Below, one piece after another: positions 61,956-64,000 of a stretch of DNA of 64,000 nt (positions within the stretch are counted from its first letter, which is position 1; every line of letters begins with the position of its first letter). Position numbers and translations under genes: made by a program. Source of the DNA: Limosilactobacillus reuteri. GTDB taxonomy: Bacteria; Bacillota; Bacilli; Lactobacillales; Lactobacillaceae. The notes beneath the pieces are model-generated. The model saw only the letters and a list, made by a program, of their open reading frames with translations, searched no databases and was not told the DNA's origin. The DNA lies in the NCBI RefSeq assembly GCF_020784725.1, contig NZ_JAJGTZ010000026.1, positions 1 through 64,000 of the forward strand, in the 5' to 3' direction.

Positions 61956-64000
61956 ATGGCTAATAAACGTGAATACCCACTTGCTAAAACTCGTAACATC
62001 GGTATCATGGCACACATCGATGCTGGTAAGACGACTGCAACTGAGCGGATTCTTTACTATACTGGTAAAATCCACAAGATTGGTGAAACCCATGATGGTG
62101 CTTCACAAATGGACTGGATGGATGAAGAAAAGGAACGTGGTATCACTATTACTTCTGCAGCTACAACTGCTGTTTGGAATGACCACCGTATCAACATTAT
62201 TGATACTCCAGGACACGTGGACTTCACTGTCGAAGTTGAACGTTCACTCCGGGTTCTTGATGGTGCCGTAACTGTTCTTGATGCGCAAGCTGGTGTTGAA
62301 CCACAAACTGAAACCGTTTGGCGTCAAGCTGATGACTTTGATGTTCCTCGGATTGTTTTTGCTAACAAGATGGACAAGGTTGGGGCTAACTTTGATTATT
62401 CTGTTCAAACTATTAAAGACCGTTTGAACGTTACTCCTCTCCCTATTCAAATGCCAATTGGTGCTGAAGATGACTTTATCGGTTTAGTTGACCTTGTTAA
62501 GATGGTTGCCTATGTTTATGACGAAGATAAGCTCGGTACTAACTGGGATACTGTTGAAATTCCTGATGATATGAAGGAAGAAGCTCAAAAGCGTCATGAC
62601 GAAATGGTTGAAACATTAGCTGATATTGATGATAACTTAATGGAAAAGTACCTTGAAGGTGAAGAAATTTCTGTTGACGAAATCAAAGCAGCTATTCGTA
62701 AGGGTACTTTGGAAGAAAAGATCTTCCCTGTATTAGCTGGTTCAGCTTACAAAGATAAAGGTATCCAAATGATGCTTGATGCTGTTATCGATTACTTACC
62801 ATCACCACTTGATGTTAAGCCTTTTGTTGCACATGATGCTGAGGGTAATGAAGTTGAATTAACTGCTGGAGACAACAAACCTTTCGCTGCTTTAGCATTT
62901 AAGATTGCTACTGACCCATTTGTTGGTCGTTTAACATTCTTACGTGTCTACACTGGTTCACTTCAATCAGGTTCATATGTTCTTAATGCCACTAAGGATA
63001 AGCGTGAACGTGTTGGTCGTTTACTTCAAATGCACTCTAACCAACAACAAGAAATTCCAGAAGTGTTCTCTGGTGATATCGCTGCCGCTATCGGTTTGAA
63101 GAATACTACTACTGGTGATTCTTTAACTGATCCTGACAATCCACTTCAACTTGAATCCATGGACTTCCCAGAACCAGTTATTCAAGTTTCTGTTGAACCT
63201 AAGTCTAAGGCTGACCAAGACAAGATGGACAAAGGACTTCAAAAGCTTGCTGAAGAAGATCCAACTTTCAAAGCTGAAACTAACCCAGAAACTGGTGAAA
63301 CATTAATCGCTGGTATGGGTGAATTACACTTAGACATCATTGTTGAACGTCTTCGTCGGGAATTCCATGCTGAAGTTACTGTTGGTAAGCCACAAGTTTC
63401 CTACCGTGAAGCATTTACTAAGCAAGCAAGTGCTCAAGGTAAGTTCGTTCGTCAATCTGGTGGTAAAGGTCAATATGGTGATGTATGGATCGAATTTACA
63501 CCACTTAAAGAAGGGGAAGGATTCGAATTTGAAGATGCCATCGTTGGTGGTGTTGTTCCTCGTGAATTTATTCCTGCTGTTGAACAAGGATTAAAGGAAG
63601 CTATGCAAAATGGTGTTCTTGCAGGTTACCCACTTGTTGACATGCATGCTAAGCTTTATGATGGTAGTTACCACGAAGTCGACTCTAGTGAAGCTGCCTT
63701 TAAGGTTGCAGCATCATTAGCACTTAAGAATGCTGCTAAGAAAGCTGATCCTGTTATCCTTGAACCAATTATGAAGGTTGACATTGTTGTACCACAAGAC
63801 AACATGGGTGATGTTATGGGTCAAGTAACAGCTCGTCGTGGTACCATTGATGGTATGGAAGAACGTGGTAATGCTCAATTAATCCACTCATTTGTTCCAC
63901 TTTCTGAAATGTTTGGATACGCTACTGCATTGCGTTCAGCTACTCAAGGTCGTGGTACCTTCACTATGACTTTCGATCACTACTCAGCTGTTCCTAAGTC
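61956..64000 (+). CDS. fusA: Elongation factor G, 3' end cut off
   Basis: Starts ATG 61956 with GGAAGGAG upstream and stays open to the window end: 681 codons, close to the usual length of about 695. GTPase motifs: G1 AHIDAGKTT (about 18-26), the [10 protein letters not shown] switch region, G3 DTPGH (about 83) and G4 NKMDK (about 137). The later domains include the [16 protein letters not shown] segment. It moves tRNAs and mRNA through the ribosome after peptide bond formation. Confidence 0.97.
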   Translation, partial: MANKREYPLAKTRNIGIMAHIDAGKTTATERILYYTGKIHKIGETHDGASQMDWMDEEKERGITITSAATTAVWNDHRINIIDTPGHVDFTVEVERSLRVLDGAVTVLDAQAGVEPQTETVWRQADDFDVPRIVFANKMDKVGANFDYSVQTIKDRLNVTPLPIQMPIGAEDDFIGLVDLVKMVAYVYDEDKLGTNWDTVEIPDDMKEEAQKRHDEMVETLADIDDNLMEKYLEGEEISVDEIKAAIRKGTLEEKIFPVLAGSAYKDKGIQMMLDAVIDYLPSPLDVKPFVAHDAEGNEVELTAGDNKPFAALAFKIATDPFVGRLTFLRVYTGSLQSGSYVLNATKDKRERVGRLLQMHSNQQQEIPEVFSGDIAAAIGLKNTTTGDSLTDPDNPLQLESMDFPEPVIQVSVEPKSKADQDKMDKGLQKLAEEDPTFKAETNPETGETLIAGMGELHLDIIVERLRREFHAEVTVGKPQVSYREAFTKQASAQGKFVRQSGGKGQYGDVWIEFTPLKEGEGFEFEDAIVGGVVPREFIPAVEQGLKEAMQNGVLAGYPLVDMHAKLYDGSYHEVDSSEAAFKVAASLALKNAAKKADPVILEPIMKVDIVVPQDNMGDVMGQVTARRGTIDGMEERGNAQLIHSFVPLSEMFGYATALRSATQGRGTFTMTFDHYSAVPK

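Overview
The window looks like a chromosomal segment of a low-GC lactic acid bacterium. Gene content, protein sequence and frequent TTG/GTG starts suggest a Limosilactobacillus reuteri-group strain; this is recognition from memory, not a database match. I see no prophage, insertion sequence or CRISPR array. Genes are dense, mostly have clear ribosome binding sites, and are separated by classic hairpin-T terminators. Both ends cut a gene: an LPXTG surface protein on the left and fusA on the right.

Layout. 1-5 kb: tail of an alanine-rich coiled-coil LPXTG protein, a small protein that looks like an unanchored relative, a DUF2252 protein and a pRiA4b ORF-3-domain protein. 5-7 kb: zinc alcohol dehydrogenase and cyclophilin. 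7-15.4 kb: a malate/fumarate/succinate locus (LysR, malolactic-type enzyme, fumarase, soluble fumarate reductase flavoprotein, DASS dicarboxylate transporter, LysR). 15.4-24.6 kb: fused ThrE-type exporter, cysteine-free uracil-DNA glycosylase, MFS pump, esterase, DJ-1 protein, MprF, tRNA-Asp, RluA-type pseudouridine synthase. 24.6-28 kb: DUF4811/MFS pair divergent from a MerR regulator across a 41-bp perfect palindrome. 28-34.5 kb: RNase J, CPBP protease, polar amino acid ABC importer. 34.7-38.6 kb: UspA and a metal block (two VIT proteins, CDF exporter, DtxR-type regulator). 38.7-44.1 kb: cold shock protein, split ThrE pair, PAP2 phosphatase, acetyltransferase, lysine riboswitch with lysine permease, deoxynucleoside kinase. 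44.2-44.7 kb: five tRNAs (Val, Leu, Gly, Arg, Pro). 44.8-51.2 kb: alpha/beta hydrolase, second alcohol dehydrogenase, ctsR-clpC, TetR regulator. 51.4-64 kb: rpoB-rpoC, a membrane protein, comC, then rpsL-rpsG-fusA.

How the parts work together. The malate locus should import dicarboxylates, convert malate to lactate, and reduce malate via fumarate to succinate as an electron sink. Near-identical Rex-like (NADH-sensing) sites upstream of fumC and of the second alcohol dehydrogenase suggest that both NADH-consuming routes respond to redox state. The metal block pairs efflux proteins with PerR/Fur-like boxes and a dyad at the CDF/DtxR divergent promoter. Several housekeeping operons carry structured leaders: a lysine riboswitch before lysP, a terminator-like hairpin before rpoB, and alternative hairpins before rpsL.

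No wholly new system with strong support was found. The most worthwhile signals are regulatory or non-coding: the Rex-like pair, the 41-bp palindrome, the rpoB and rpsL leaders, the nested-stem intergenic element at 24.66-24.80 kb that shares a 17-mer with another intergenic element at 6.9 kb, and the unanchored relative of the surface protein.
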